A stretch of 64,000 nt of DNA, taken from the NCBI RefSeq assembly GCF_031846345.1, contig NZ_JAVRHX010000001.1:744001-808000 (forward strand), given 5' to 3'. The stretch comes from Glaciecola petra. Lineage in GTDB: Bacteria > Pseudomonadota > Gammaproteobacteria > Enterobacterales > Alteromonadaceae. Below, in pieces: positions 35,829 through 44,021 of this stretch (position 1 is its first letter; each line of letters starts with the position of its first letter). The notes under the pieces were generated by a model. The model was not told the DNA's origin, made no database searches, and saw nothing but the letters and a program-made list of their open reading frames with translations. The position numbers were made by a program, and so were the translations under genes.

Positions 35829-36881
35829 ATGAATGTAATTTTCTTAAAACAGAAGTCCGCTCTAAATGCATTAGTAAATTTATATAAATTAAAGTTGGCT
35901 ATTTGGGGTCAATTACAGAGAAGTGCCAACTATAAAAGTGTATTGACCATAGGACTTATGCTGCTATTGCATACAAATGCTTATGCTCAAGCACCAAGTG
36001 GTAGTGATATTTGGTTGGCTCGATTGAATGTTAACGCCGCAGAACCTATAAGTGATTTAGTCGCTATAACTAACAATAATCTTTATACCAATCAACCATA
36101 TTTTTTTGACGATACCCGTTTATATTTTACCCAAATGGTAGTGCAAGAGGGTGCAGAAAATGATATGAAACAAGCCATTCAGCAAACCGATATCATGTTA
36201 TTTGACATCGCGCTTGGTAAAACAAAAAATCTAACACAGAGCTTGAGTTCAGAATACTCACCGACGCCTTTACCTAATAAAGAAGGAATGTCAGTTATCA
36301 GGGTAAACGAGCAAGGAAAACAAGAGTTATGGTCTTTAAATACTCAAGGGCAACAAGTATCTCATCTTGCGCACGAAATCGAACCTGTAGGTTATCAAGT
36401 ATGGCTGAATCATAATGAACTTCTGCTCTTTGTTTTAGGTGGTGTTGACGATTCTGGAGAAACTAAACCTCATCAATTGCAACGTGTAAATAGCGATAAT
36501 AATGTTGAAGATACTATTATCGATCAAGGAATTGGGGCAAGTTTATATCGCTTTAAACAAACTCCTTGGTTTCTTTATTCCAAAGATATGGCTGATGAGG
36601 GTAATTGGCTATTTGCATATCATGCAAAAACAGAGAAAAAGCTTAGAATTTCGACATTGCCTCAAGGCAGTGATTATTTTGCGGTATCACCCAGTGGTAT
36701 TGTGTTTACTAGTGATGGTAAACAACTTTGGCAACGACAAATAGTCGATATAAAGACCAAGTTATCGCCACAAAAAGAATGGCAAGTTATTGGTATAAAA
36801 GAAAAAACCTGTCAGGCCGGTATTTCTCGAATTGGTGTTTCTCCAGATGAGTCTATGGTAGCTTTGGTTTGCCCTCACTAA
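35829..36881 (+). CDS. secreted TolB-like beta-propeller protein
   Basis: 350 residues from ATG 35829 (AGGT upstream). A hydrophobic segment LTIGLMLLLHTNAYAQAPSG looks like a signal peptide with cleavage after AYA, although about 40 residues precede it, so the true start could be further in. The rest shows repeated beta-propeller units (DIWLARLN, DIMLFDIALGKTKNLTQ, ELWSLNTQGQQ, LFAYHAKTEKKLR) as in TolB/WD40-like proteins. I do not recognise a specific family or function. Confidence 0.6.
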   Translation: MNVIFLKQKSALNALVNLYKLKLAIWGQLQRSANYKSVLTIGLMLLLHTNAYAQAPSGSDIWLARLNVNAAEPISDLVAITNNNLYTNQPYFFDDTRLYFTQMVVQEGAENDMKQAIQQTDIMLFDIALGKTKNLTQSLSSEYSPTPLPNKEGMSVIRVNEQGKQELWSLNTQGQQVSHLAHEIEPVGYQVWLNHNELLLFVLGGVDDSGETKPHQLQRVNSDNNVEDTIIDQGIGASLYRFKQTPWFLYSKDMADEGNWLFAYHAKTEKKLRISTLPQGSDYFAVSPSGIVFTSDGKQLWQRQIVDIKTKLSPQKEWQVIGIKEKTCQAGISRIGVSPDESMVALVCPH

Positions 36882-36916
36882 CAGAGTCGGTTTGCCATAC
36901 ACTACATTCGAAATAC

Positions 36917-36947
36917 AAAAAAAGCGCTTTAGTTTCCTAAAGCGCTT
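36917..36947 (-). terminator. intrinsic terminator downstream of sodB
   Basis: AAGCGCTTTAG (36922-36932) pairs perfectly with CTAAAGCGCTT (36937-36947) around TTTC. The A run at 36917-36923 becomes a T run on the minus strand, on which sodB is transcribed. It also separates sodB from the convergent propeller gene. Confidence 0.85.
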
Positions 36948-36995
36948 CTAACGGAATACTGAATTTATTCAGTCCCGAGCTTTCTGTGAAGGCTC

Positions 36996-37580
36996 TTAAC
37001 TAGCAAAGTTGTCAGCGGCGAAGCCCCAGTTTGCTAATGCCCAAAAACCTTCCAAATAGTTAGGTCTTACATTACGGTAATCAATGTAATAAGCATGTTC
37101 CCAAAGATCTACGGTCAATAGTGGTGTAAGACCATCTTCAGTAATGGGAGTACCAGCATTGCTAGTATTGACAATATCCAAGCCACCGTCAGCAGTTTTT
37201 ACTAACCAAGTCCAGCTTGCGCCAAAGTTGTTTACGGCTTTGTCGTTAAACGCTGCTTTAAAATCAGCAAATGAACCCCATTTTGCGTTTATTGCGTCAG
37301 CAAGTGCACCCGACGGCTCACCGCCTGCATTTGGACTCAAGCTATTCCAGTAGAATGTGTGATTCCAGATTTGCGCAGCGTTATTAAAAACACCGCCATC
37401 ACTAGATTTAACAATCTCTTCTAGAGATTTGCTAGCAAGGTCAGTACCTTCAATTAAACCATTTAATTTAGTCACGTAGGTAGCGTGATGTTTACCATGA
37501 TGATAATCAAGTGTCTCAGCAGAGATATGTGGTTCTAATGCTGTTTTTTCGTACGGTAAGTCAGGTAACTCAAAAGCCAT
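36996..37580 (-). CDS. sodB: iron superoxide dismutase
   Basis: 194 residues. Metal ligands lie in the expected places: HHGKHHATYVTKLN (His near 27), AAQIWNHTFYWNSL (His near 74) and LTVDLWEHAYYIDYRN (Asp and His near 157/161). The NNAAQIWNHTFYW and AGGEPSG pattern favours the iron type. It is a cytosolic enzyme dismutating superoxide. A single gene with its own terminator. Confidence 0.96.
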   Translation of the reverse strand: MAFELPDLPYEKTALEPHISAETLDYHHGKHHATYVTKLNGLIEGTDLASKSLEEIVKSSDGGVFNNAAQIWNHTFYWNSLSPNAGGEPSGALADAINAKWGSFADFKAAFNDKAVNNFGASWTWLVKTADGGLDIVNTSNAGTPITEDGLTPLLTVDLWEHAYYIDYRNVRPNYLEGFWALANWGFAADNFAS

Positions 37581-37862
37581 GTTTTGTCTCCAGGTAGATT
37601 GTGTTTTTTAATCAATTTAAGAAGTGGGGATTATTGTCAGTTTTTAAACTATATTACACTGAACAAATCCAAAAATTTTAATGATAATCTATTATATATA
37701 GTTAATATTCGAAATTTACGACAAAGAAGATCAGTTTTACCTTATATATTTCAAATTACTTACTAATTTGTGTTAATTTTCATACACTGTTAGCTTGAAT
37801 TAGTTAAAATAGTCGCAATAACCTTACCACTGCAAGATATTAATAAATAAGGCCGACGTAGC

Positions 37863-38192
37863 ATGGAAACAATAGATAAGATCAAAGAACAAATTAGCGA
37901 AAACCCAATTTTACTGTATATGAAAGGCTCACCTAAGTTGCCTTCGTGTGGATTTTCATCCCAAGCGTCTCAAGCGCTTATGGCTTGTAATGAGCAGTTT
38001 GCTTATGTTGATATTTTACAAAACCCAGAGATACGTGCCGAACTGCCAAAATATGCCGACTGGCCCACGTTCCCACAATTATGGGTGGATGGCGAATTAG
38101 TAGGCGGCTGTGATATTATTTTAGAAATGTTTCAGCAGGGTGAGTTGCAAGAATTAATAAAAGAAACTGCAGAAAAGCACAAAGCGGAATAA
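37863..38192 (+). CDS. grxD: monothiol glutaredoxin Grx4
   Basis: 109 residues with the monothiol active site CGFS (in KLPSCGFSSQ, near residue 29), the WPTFPQLWV cis-proline segment and GGCDIILEM. It binds and delivers [2Fe-2S] clusters, typically with BolA. It is convergent with bfd, another iron-sulfur gene, sharing a bidirectional terminator. Confidence 0.95.
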   Translation: METIDKIKEQISENPILLYMKGSPKLPSCGFSSQASQALMACNEQFAYVDILQNPEIRAELPKYADWPTFPQLWVDGELVGGCDIILEMFQQGELQELIKETAEKHKAE

Positions 38193-38217
38193 GGTGATAT
38201 ACCCACGCATATAAATT

Positions 38218-38245
38218 AAAAAGCCGCTTTAAGAAGCGGCTTTTT
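38218..38245. terminator. bidirectional intrinsic terminator between grxD and bfd
   Basis: AAGCCGCTT (38221-38229) and AAGCGGCTT (38234-38242) pair around TAAG. There is an A run before and a T run after, so it works for both convergent genes. Confidence 0.9.
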
Positions 38246-38264
38246 AGTGTTCAAATTTTATTCT

Positions 38265-38459
38265 TTAACTGACTTCTTTAAATAAGCTCTCATCAATAAT
38301 AACATCATTAATGATATCTTGAGCCATTTGCACGCAGGTCCCGCAGCTAGAGCCAAGCGGTAACAGCTGTTTTAGATCACGCACGTTGCCAACACCTTGC
38401 TCACGAGCAGCTGTTTGAATTTGTTTATCGGTTATCCCATGACATACACAAACGAACAT
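38265..38459 (-). CDS. bfd: bacterioferritin-associated ferredoxin
   Basis: 64 residues with the Fer2_BFD cysteine pattern: MFVCVCHGITDKQI at the start and GSSCGTCVQMAQDI later, four cysteines for a [2Fe-2S] cluster. Bfd reduces bacterioferritin to release stored iron. A Fur-like sequence lies just upstream, matching the usual iron-starvation induction. Bacterioferritin itself is not in this window. Confidence 0.93.
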   Translation of the reverse strand: MFVCVCHGITDKQIQTAAREQGVGNVRDLKQLLPLGSSCGTCVQMAQDIINDVIIDESLFKEVS

Positions 38460-38490
38460 TTTGGCACAATCTCTCAGTTATCTAATTCTA

Positions 38491-38509
38491 AATGATAATA
38501 GTTGTTATT
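38491..38509 (-). promoter_or_regulatory. candidate Fur box of bfd
   Basis: AATGATAATAGTTGTTATT matches 12 of 19 positions of the classical Fur box. It lies 31-50 bases before the bfd start codon on the minus strand, in the promoter position. Confidence 0.55.
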
Positions 38510-38547
38510 TAGATTAAACGCAAGATTTATTTTTAATATTGAGGAAA

Positions 38548-39171
38548 CTAGAGTGGCCATCCGCCAAGAGATTGATATTTATTGACCATATAGCAAAATA
38601 ACTCCGCTGTTTTTTGTGTGTCGTACAACGCAGAGTGGGCTTCAGTTTGATTGAATTCAATATTGGCTGCTTGGCAAGCTTTGATCAATACCGTTTGACC
38701 CAACGACAACGCAGCTAAAGAAGTAGTATCGAACGATACAAAAGGATGAAAGGGGGAACGCTTTATACTTTGTCTACCGATGGCAGCATTGACAAATCCC
38801 TGATCAAAACTAGCATTGTGAGCAACTATAACGCTGCGCTGACAATCAGCCGCTTTTTGCATTTTACGTATATGCTTGCACAAACTTTGCATTACCACTT
38901 GTTCAGCTTTGGCACCGCGCAATGCACAAAAAGGATCAATGCCATTAAATTCTATTGCCGCTTTTTCAATGTTAGCACCTTCAAAAGGTGAGATGTGCTC
39001 ATGAAAACAACTATCAGGGCTAAGGATCCCATCGTCATCCATTTTTAATGTAATGGCAGCTATTTCTAAAAGTGCATCTGTCGCTGCATTAAATCCTGCA
39101 GTTTCAACATCTATAATAACTGGGAAATAACCTCTAAAGCGCAGGTTAAGTGCGGGAGCTGATGCTGTCAT
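38548..39171 (-). CDS. rnt: ribonuclease T
   Basis: 207 residues, DEDDh exonuclease. Acidic motif IDVETAGFNAATDAL near residues 20-34, VIVAHNASFDQGFV in the middle and AHSALYDTQKTAEL near the C-terminus supply the catalytic residues. It trims tRNA CCA ends and 5S/23S rRNA. Adjacent to motY as in Vibrio and relatives. Confidence 0.95.
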   Translation of the reverse strand: MTASAPALNLRFRGYFPVIIDVETAGFNAATDALLEIAAITLKMDDDGILSPDSCFHEHISPFEGANIEKAAIEFNGIDPFCALRGAKAEQVVMQSLCKHIRKMQKAADCQRSVIVAHNASFDQGFVNAAIGRQSIKRSPFHPFVSFDTTSLAALSLGQTVLIKACQAANIEFNQTEAHSALYDTQKTAELFCYMVNKYQSLGGWPL

Positions 39172-39367
39172 GCTGTTGTTGTCATAATATACTTTAGCTA
39201 CCTCAGAGTGTGACTAAATGAATGAGCGATATCGCCTTAGTATGCAGGACTTTATCGGGCTTTGCTAGCAACAAAGTTTCTAGCCTAAACTAATTTTTAT
39301 TAAGGTCGATATTATCCTATATAGAAGTCCTTAGCGGCAACAGACCGTCAGGCAATAAAGGAAAATT

Positions 39368-40237
39368 ATGCGAAGTCATATTATATTCATCCTATTAATT
39401 TTTATATCTATTAGTACACAAGCCAACGTGCGTAAGTACGCGGTAGATATTGAATCATCCACATGGGCGATGGCCAAACAAACACGCTTAGTATGTGAGC
39501 TTTCTCATCCTATTCCAGGTTTTGGTGAGGCAAGTTTTATTACTGAAGCATCAAAACAGCTAAATTTAGAATTTACCTTAGATATGCTCAGGCTTCCGGG
39601 TAAATACGATGCTGCAGCAGTATATTCAATGCCTCCAAAGTGGATGCGAGGTGTCGCACAACGAAAAATTGGACAAATGGACCTACTCAAGCAGTACGAT
39701 GGCGATTTACCCGCGGATACCGCATGGCAAATGTTGACTGAGTTAGAAAAAGGTTTTTGGCCAACTATTCATTACCAAGATTGGTTGAACGGCAATGATT
39801 CTGTTGCAGTGTCTTTAAATGCGAGCAATTTTGAACCGGAATACCTTGCTTTTAGTCAATGTATTAGTAATTTGTTACCGTACAGTTTTGAGGACATTGC
39901 ATATACTGTGTTGGCCTACAAGAAAAATAGCGCTGAGTTAACCCAATATTCAGAGCGTCGTCTGAATATGATCGCTGAATATTTAAAAGAAGATATCAGC
40001 TTAGACTTGGTCTTAGTAGATGGGTATTCAGACAGCTATGGTGGTAGTTGGTTAAACGAACAATTGTCTATTCGCCGAGCCAATGAAATCAAAGATTTTT
40101 TTGCGAATATGGGTGTTGACGGTGGACGCATTAATGTTACCGGACACGGTGAGAAACGACATGTATCCCCTAATGATAATTCACTAGAGCGCGAAAAGAA
40201 TCGCCGCGTTGTTGTTCGGATGAATAAAGCTGACTAG
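39368..40237 (+). CDS. motY: flagellar sodium-motor T-ring protein MotY
   Basis: 289 residues, near Vibrio MotY (293). A signal peptide (ends STQANV), an N-terminal MotY domain that contacts MotX, then an OmpA-like peptidoglycan-binding domain (about 170-285) with LVDGYSDSYGGSWLNEQLS and LEREKNRRVVVRM. MotY and MotX form the T-ring that anchors PomAB stators of the sodium-driven polar flagellum, so the organism is probably polarly flagellated with a Na+ motor. Synteny with rnt supports it. Confidence 0.93.
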   Translation: MRSHIIFILLIFISISTQANVRKYAVDIESSTWAMAKQTRLVCELSHPIPGFGEASFITEASKQLNLEFTLDMLRLPGKYDAAAVYSMPPKWMRGVAQRKIGQMDLLKQYDGDLPADTAWQMLTELEKGFWPTIHYQDWLNGNDSVAVSLNASNFEPEYLAFSQCISNLLPYSFEDIAYTVLAYKKNSAELTQYSERRLNMIAEYLKEDISLDLVLVDGYSDSYGGSWLNEQLSIRRANEIKDFFANMGVDGGRINVTGHGEKRHVSPNDNSLEREKNRRVVVRMNKAD

Positions 40238-40252
40238 TATAAAGAAACCATA

Positions 40253-40362
40253 CAAGCGCCACAACGCGGCTTACGAGCCACACAAGTATATCGACCATTC
40301 AGCATAAGCCAATGGCACATCTACCTTAAATTCAGCAGGAATTACGTTAAACAGTTTTTCCT
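40253..40362 (-). pseudogene. decayed 3' fragment of an nth (endonuclease III) copy
   Basis: On the minus strand this 110-base piece aligns with codons 160-197 of the intact nth at 43389-44021. In the ungapped part (40253-40314 against 43432-43493) 47 of 62 bases agree. Its peptide reads IPAEFKVDV, then after a 2-base deletion HWLMLNGRYTCVARKPRCGAC, carrying three of the four iron-sulfur cysteines. The deletion breaks the frame, and nothing 5' of codon 160 is present. It starts 15 bases past the motY stop and shares the orientation of intact nth. Confidence 0.85.
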
Positions 40363-40370
40363 AGCACAAT

Positions 40371-40760
40371 CTATTGTTTTGTTGCTGTCCAGATAGCTAA
40401 AAATCCTCGCTCAATTGCATGCGTGGTCCCGTATAGCATGCCATTTTCTAAATAAAAGCTACTGTTGTACTTACCACTATTGTCGGAAGATACTAGTGCA
40501 ACAGTGATTCTCTTAGTCACTTTATTAATGACACCATACTGCATTTTCACGCCATCTCGATAAAACTCGCCGTAGACTTTTCCTTTTTCTATTTTATCAA
40601 TGGTCATTTTGGCAAAATTATTGTCGTTAGGATTATTGGGTGTCATGTCTAACACCCAAGTACCTATTAGTTGCGCATGATTATCTATGCTAGGGCTTGT
40701 ATTTGCGCTGTTAGCAACGCCACTAATAGTCAAAAAAATAACAAAGGTAATTAATTTCAT
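40371..40760 (-). CDS. small secreted lipocalin-like protein of unknown function
   Basis: 129 residues with a signal peptide (ends GVANSAN). A beta-rich domain starts LIGTWVLDM and ends GFLAIWTATKQ, the G-x-W start and alternating strands of lipocalin-like small barrels. I do not recognise a specific family. It is downstream of, and on the same strand as, the membrane AraC-type regulator, and has a repeat-rich upstream region. It belongs to the module lying between the two nth sequences. Confidence 0.6.
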   Translation of the reverse strand: MKLITFVIFLTISGVANSANTSPSIDNHAQLIGTWVLDMTPNNPNDNNFAKMTIDKIEKGKVYGEFYRDGVKMQYGVINKVTKRITVALVSSDNSGKYNSSFYLENGMLYGTTHAIERGFLAIWTATKQ

Positions 40761-40837
40761 TTTAAAACTCTATATGTAAATTTAAAGAGCAGCCAATTTA
40801 CCTTTTAGATTATTTAACTTCGTCTCAATTAGATAAA

Positions 40838-40874
40838 TGAAACAATTTAATAGTTTCAATTATGTAAATGAAAC
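40838..40874. promoter_or_regulatory. cluster of three TGAAAC half-sites upstream of the lipocalin-like gene
   Basis: TGAAAC at 40838-40843, its inverse GTTTCA at 40853-40858 and TGAAAC again at 40869-40874 are spaced 15 and 16 bases apart. They sit between the AraC-type regulator's stop and the lipocalin-like gene's start, a plausible operator. Confidence 0.4.
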
Positions 40875-40891
40875 AAATTCCGTTGTATAAA

Positions 40892-42043
40892 TCACATGTC
40901 ATCTAGTGATTTTTTTGCGATCTTTCTTAGCTCACTCGGAGAAACACCTAAGTGCTTTTTTACCGAACGGTTAAATGACGATTTAGAATTAAAGCCCGCT
41001 TCAAGTGCTAGGGTTAATAAGTTGTGCTTACGTTTCTCGGGTCGTAAAAGTAAGGACTGTACTTCGGCAATTCTAAAGGCATTCACATAGTCATTAAATT
41101 TAGTTTGTAGGACCTCGTTTAGCGCTTGAGTAAGCAAATAAGGTTTAATTTGTAATATGTTTGCTGTTTTATTTAGGCTTAAATCAGGATCTTTAAATAC
41201 CTTTTTGTCTCGCATTACACTTTGTAAATCTTTAACAATCTGTTCTAACTGCGCCACTCGTTCTGGTTCTAATGACTTTACATTAGAAATGTCTGTGCTG
41301 TCTTTACGCTTAAAACCTTCAATGCCAATCCAATATGTCATAATTGAAATACCAATAAAAAACGGGTAATAGTAAAAGCGCGTAAAATAAAAATAGTATT
41401 CTTGAGAGCTTAGTCGAATAAACAACATATCAATCACAAGAACAAAAAATACGAGTGAGAAATAGACCTTAAAGGATTTTATTATTCTTTTGAGCCAAAT
41501 TAATCTGACCTCACCTAGTACAAACTTACTATTAGATGCATTTAAATGTTTTTCGGCAAGGTAAGCATAAGACACAATCAAAATGCTCGCTACGATATAG
41601 ATTGTAGGTTGATTCATCCAAGCCCAGTATCCCCAATAGCCTGCCCAAGATAAGCTCTCTTTTGTGCCATCCCAATATATATTTTGTATCCTCACAAAAA
41701 CACTGAAAATGACTTGAAAAATAACAGGCAACAAATGAATTAAGTGTTTCGATTTTAATTGAAAATTTTGATGGGTTTGCGCATAAACATATCCAAATAA
41801 AAGTGCACCATGAATCCAGCTTAGGTCAATCATAAGATAGTACCATGTATCATAGTAGCCTAGTCCGAATAGGCGCATTATTTGTACGAGAAGACGGTAA
41901 GAAAACAGCAAAAGTAGTGATGCTAATAAACGATTGGCGGTTTTATTAAATTTCGAAGACTTCAATAGAATAGCACCAAAAACAATGCCTTGAATTGCCC
42001 CTATTGATAATACAATTACTATCAGAATGTCTGCCGTTTCCAT
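40892..42043 (-). CDS. membrane-bound AraC-type transcriptional regulator (7TM + HTH)
   Basis: 383 residues. The N-terminal half has about seven membrane helices (starting ILIVIVLSIGAIQGIVFGAIL), and a cytoplasmic AraC-type DNA-binding domain lies at about 285-375, with ALEAGFNSKSSFNRSVKKHLGVSPSELRK. This architecture senses through the membrane and binds DNA directly. Neighbours (lipocalin-like protein, SASA esterase) are likely targets, but the signal is unknown. Confidence 0.85.
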   Translation of the reverse strand: METADILIVIVLSIGAIQGIVFGAILLKSSKFNKTANRLLASLLLLFSYRLLVQIMRLFGLGYYDTWYYLMIDLSWIHGALLFGYVYAQTHQNFQLKSKHLIHLLPVIFQVIFSVFVRIQNIYWDGTKESLSWAGYWGYWAWMNQPTIYIVASILIVSYAYLAEKHLNASNSKFVLGEVRLIWLKRIIKSFKVYFSLVFFVLVIDMLFIRLSSQEYYFYFTRFYYYPFFIGISIMTYWIGIEGFKRKDSTDISNVKSLEPERVAQLEQIVKDLQSVMRDKKVFKDPDLSLNKTANILQIKPYLLTQALNEVLQTKFNDYVNAFRIAEVQSLLLRPEKRKHNLLTLALEAGFNSKSSFNRSVKKHLGVSPSELRKIAKKSLDDM

Positions 42044-42118
42044 AGATGAGTATCTTTAAATCAACATTAATGATAGATAATAGTACACGTCCTTTAGCAA
42101 AGGTAAATGTTATATAAA

Positions 42119-42262
42119 TTAAACTATTTGCAATGTAACGATTGCTTGCGAGAAATCTCGCGAAAGGCTAAGACAAATGGAACTATCAATGGTCGTTGAC
42201 GCTAAACGCTCTTGATAATGATTTTTTAGCCATTCTGATTTATCGTCATCATTTGTGCTCAT
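42119..42262 (-). CDS. possible small ORF, 47 aa, unknown
   Basis: Open from ATG (42260-42262) to TAA (42119-42121), beginning MSTNDDDKSEWLKNHYQERL. The acidic start and mixed composition look protein-like, and it fills most of the gap between esterase and regulator genes on the same strand. There is no Shine-Dalgarno, and I recognise no family. It may be a remnant of a longer gene. Confidence 0.3.
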   Translation of the reverse strand: MSTNDDDKSEWLKNHYQERLASTTIDSSICLSLSRDFSQAIVTLQIV

Positions 42263-42283
42263 TATAAGCAGCTGAAATCGGCT

Positions 42284-43210
42284 CTAAGATTTACCAGACT
42301 CCACATTAGTGTCTTTGCATTGACTCTCCAAATTGACAAAAGCATTCGCAAAGTTCTCTCCCATTTGTACAAATCCGTCACTTAAATAATGCCAAGGATC
42401 ATTTTTACTGTATGGGTAACCTTCGGTTTTAGTCATATAGCCAGCACATATATCATGTTCAACAAACTGTTGTTGTGCTAATTGCACACGTTTGATGTAA
42501 GGCATAATATTATCGTCACTCAGCCCTGAATTTGTTATTTTTCCAATAACAATGGGAATATCATCTTTTCTAAGTGCTGCTCGAAATAGTTCCATGAGGC
42601 GAGTTAGATTATTAAAATAGGCATTCGCAGATGCTTCGCTTTGGTGAGCGTCCGCTTCACCTTGCATCCAGATTATGCCCGCAGGAATGAGTGTATCTAT
42701 CTCCCCATCACCATCAATATCGGTAGATGAAAATGCACGTTCAATAGTGTTGAGCGCGAAATCATATTGGTTTTTGCCATCTCCTTCACGAAAGTCTGGT
42801 GACCAATTTCCATAGCCAGTATTGAGGTGCAAGCCCGTACCCCCAACTGCATATTTAACTATTGCAATTTTCTTGTCGGGGAAGTGTTTAGTTAAGGTCG
42901 AAGCAAAGCTGAGTTCAGCACCAAATCGATTGGCGTAGTGATTGGTCTTTCCGTCTGATTTAAAACCTGTGCCATGACCGGGTTTTAACTTTGACCATAA
43001 CCCAGTGCCGCCATCCGGTTGATTGTCAAACGTACCATTACCATGGAATATCATTACTGATTGTTCTTGTCGAAGTTCAGCGGGAAGTTCATTTACATAG
43101 CCATATCCAACCATATTAGATTGACCAGCTAGGAAGAAAGTTAAATATTCATCAGAAAATACAAAATTTGAGAATGAATATAGTAATAAGCCAATGAATA
43201 ACTTTTTCAT
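42284..43210 (-). CDS. secreted SASA/CE6-type carbohydrate acetylesterase
   Basis: 308 residues with a signal peptide. The SGNH-like motifs of the sialate O-acetylesterase/CE6 domain are visible: nucleophile in FFLAGQSNMVGYG (near 30), GGTGLHLNTGYG, IWMQGEADAHQ and a C-terminal D-x-x-H (KNDPWHYLSDGF). It would remove acetyl groups from polysaccharides or glycans outside the cytoplasm. It is upstream of the AraC-type regulator gene on the same strand. It looks like an accessory polysaccharide-use gene. Confidence 0.82.
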   Translation of the reverse strand: MKKLFIGLLLYSFSNFVFSDEYLTFFLAGQSNMVGYGYVNELPAELRQEQSVMIFHGNGTFDNQPDGGTGLWSKLKPGHGTGFKSDGKTNHYANRFGAELSFASTLTKHFPDKKIAIVKYAVGGTGLHLNTGYGNWSPDFREGDGKNQYDFALNTIERAFSSTDIDGDGEIDTLIPAGIIWMQGEADAHQSEASANAYFNNLTRLMELFRAALRKDDIPIVIGKITNSGLSDDNIMPYIKRVQLAQQQFVEHDICAGYMTKTEGYPYSKNDPWHYLSDGFVQMGENFANAFVNLESQCKDTNVESGKS

Positions 43211-43388
43211 TATTAGAGGGCTCCTTTAAATATACTTTTAAATTTCGTTTAGCATGCATGACAAAGCTACGGAGATTGAACTATGAAGTCAACTCAAGTT
43301 GTGTTTTAACTAAAACTTAACCAAAGTCGTTAAAGCAGTTGTTTACGCATTTTTGTGAGTCTATCTAATTGGCAAGCGCTGACCTCAA

Positions 43389-44021
43389 TTATTCTATTTT
43401 ATCTTTAAACTCACACAAATCTTCAATAATACAAGATCCACAGCGTGGCTTGCGGGCGATGCAGGTATAGCGGCCATGCAGTATTAGCCAATGATGAACA
43501 TCTACTTTAAATTCCGCAGGAACGACTTTTATTAGCTTTTCTTCAACTTTTTCAACGGTTTTTCCCATTGCCAGCTTAGTGCGGTTACTCACTCTAAAAA
43601 TATGCGTGTCTACTGCTATAGTTGGCCAGCCAAAGGCGGTATTAAGCACAACATTGGCCGTTTTTCTGCCCACTCCTGGCAATGCTTCTAAGGCTTCACG
43701 ATTTTCGGGTACTTTTGATTGGTGTTGCTCAATTAACAATCGACAGGTCTCTATCACATTTTTTGCTTTTGAATTATAAAGTCCAATCGTTTTAATATAT
43801 TCACTAAGCCCTGCTACGCCTAACGCGTGTATTTTTTCTGGGGTATTGGCCACAGGGAAAAGTTTATCTGTGGCTTTGTTTACGCCTACGTCTGTTGCCT
43901 GAGCCGAAAGTATGACCGCTATTAGTAACTCGAAAGAAGAAGCAAAATTTAGCTCAGTAGTTGGGTGTGGGTTTGCAGCGCGAAGACGCGTTAAGATTTC
44001 TCTACGTTTTTCTTTATTCAT
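43389..44021 (-). CDS. nth: endonuclease III
   Basis: 210 residues. Helix-hairpin-helix LPGVGRKTANVVLNTAFG with catalytic Lys120, and AVDTHIFRVSNR with Asp138, exactly the E. coli positions. The [4Fe-4S] cysteines are at 187, 194, 197 and 203. It excises oxidised pyrimidines and nicks abasic sites. It is the last gene of rsxABCDGE-nth, its start overlapping the rsxE stop by four bases. A decayed copy of its 3' end lies 3 kb away. Confidence 0.96.
   Translation of the reverse strand: MNKEKRREILTRLRAANPHPTTELNFASSFELLIAVILSAQATDVGVNKATDKLFPVANTPEKIHALGVAGLSEYIKTIGLYNSKAKNVIETCRLLIEQHQSKVPENREALEALPGVGRKTANVVLNTAFGWPTIAVDTHIFRVSNRTKLAMGKTVEKVEEKLIKVVPAEFKVDVHHWLILHGRYTCIARKPRCGSCIIEDLCEFKDKIE

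Noticed and set aside
43281..43308. Eight-codon plus-strand ORF with a GGAGA ribosome site between the esterase and nth
   Set aside because: Too short, with no gene on that strand to act on.
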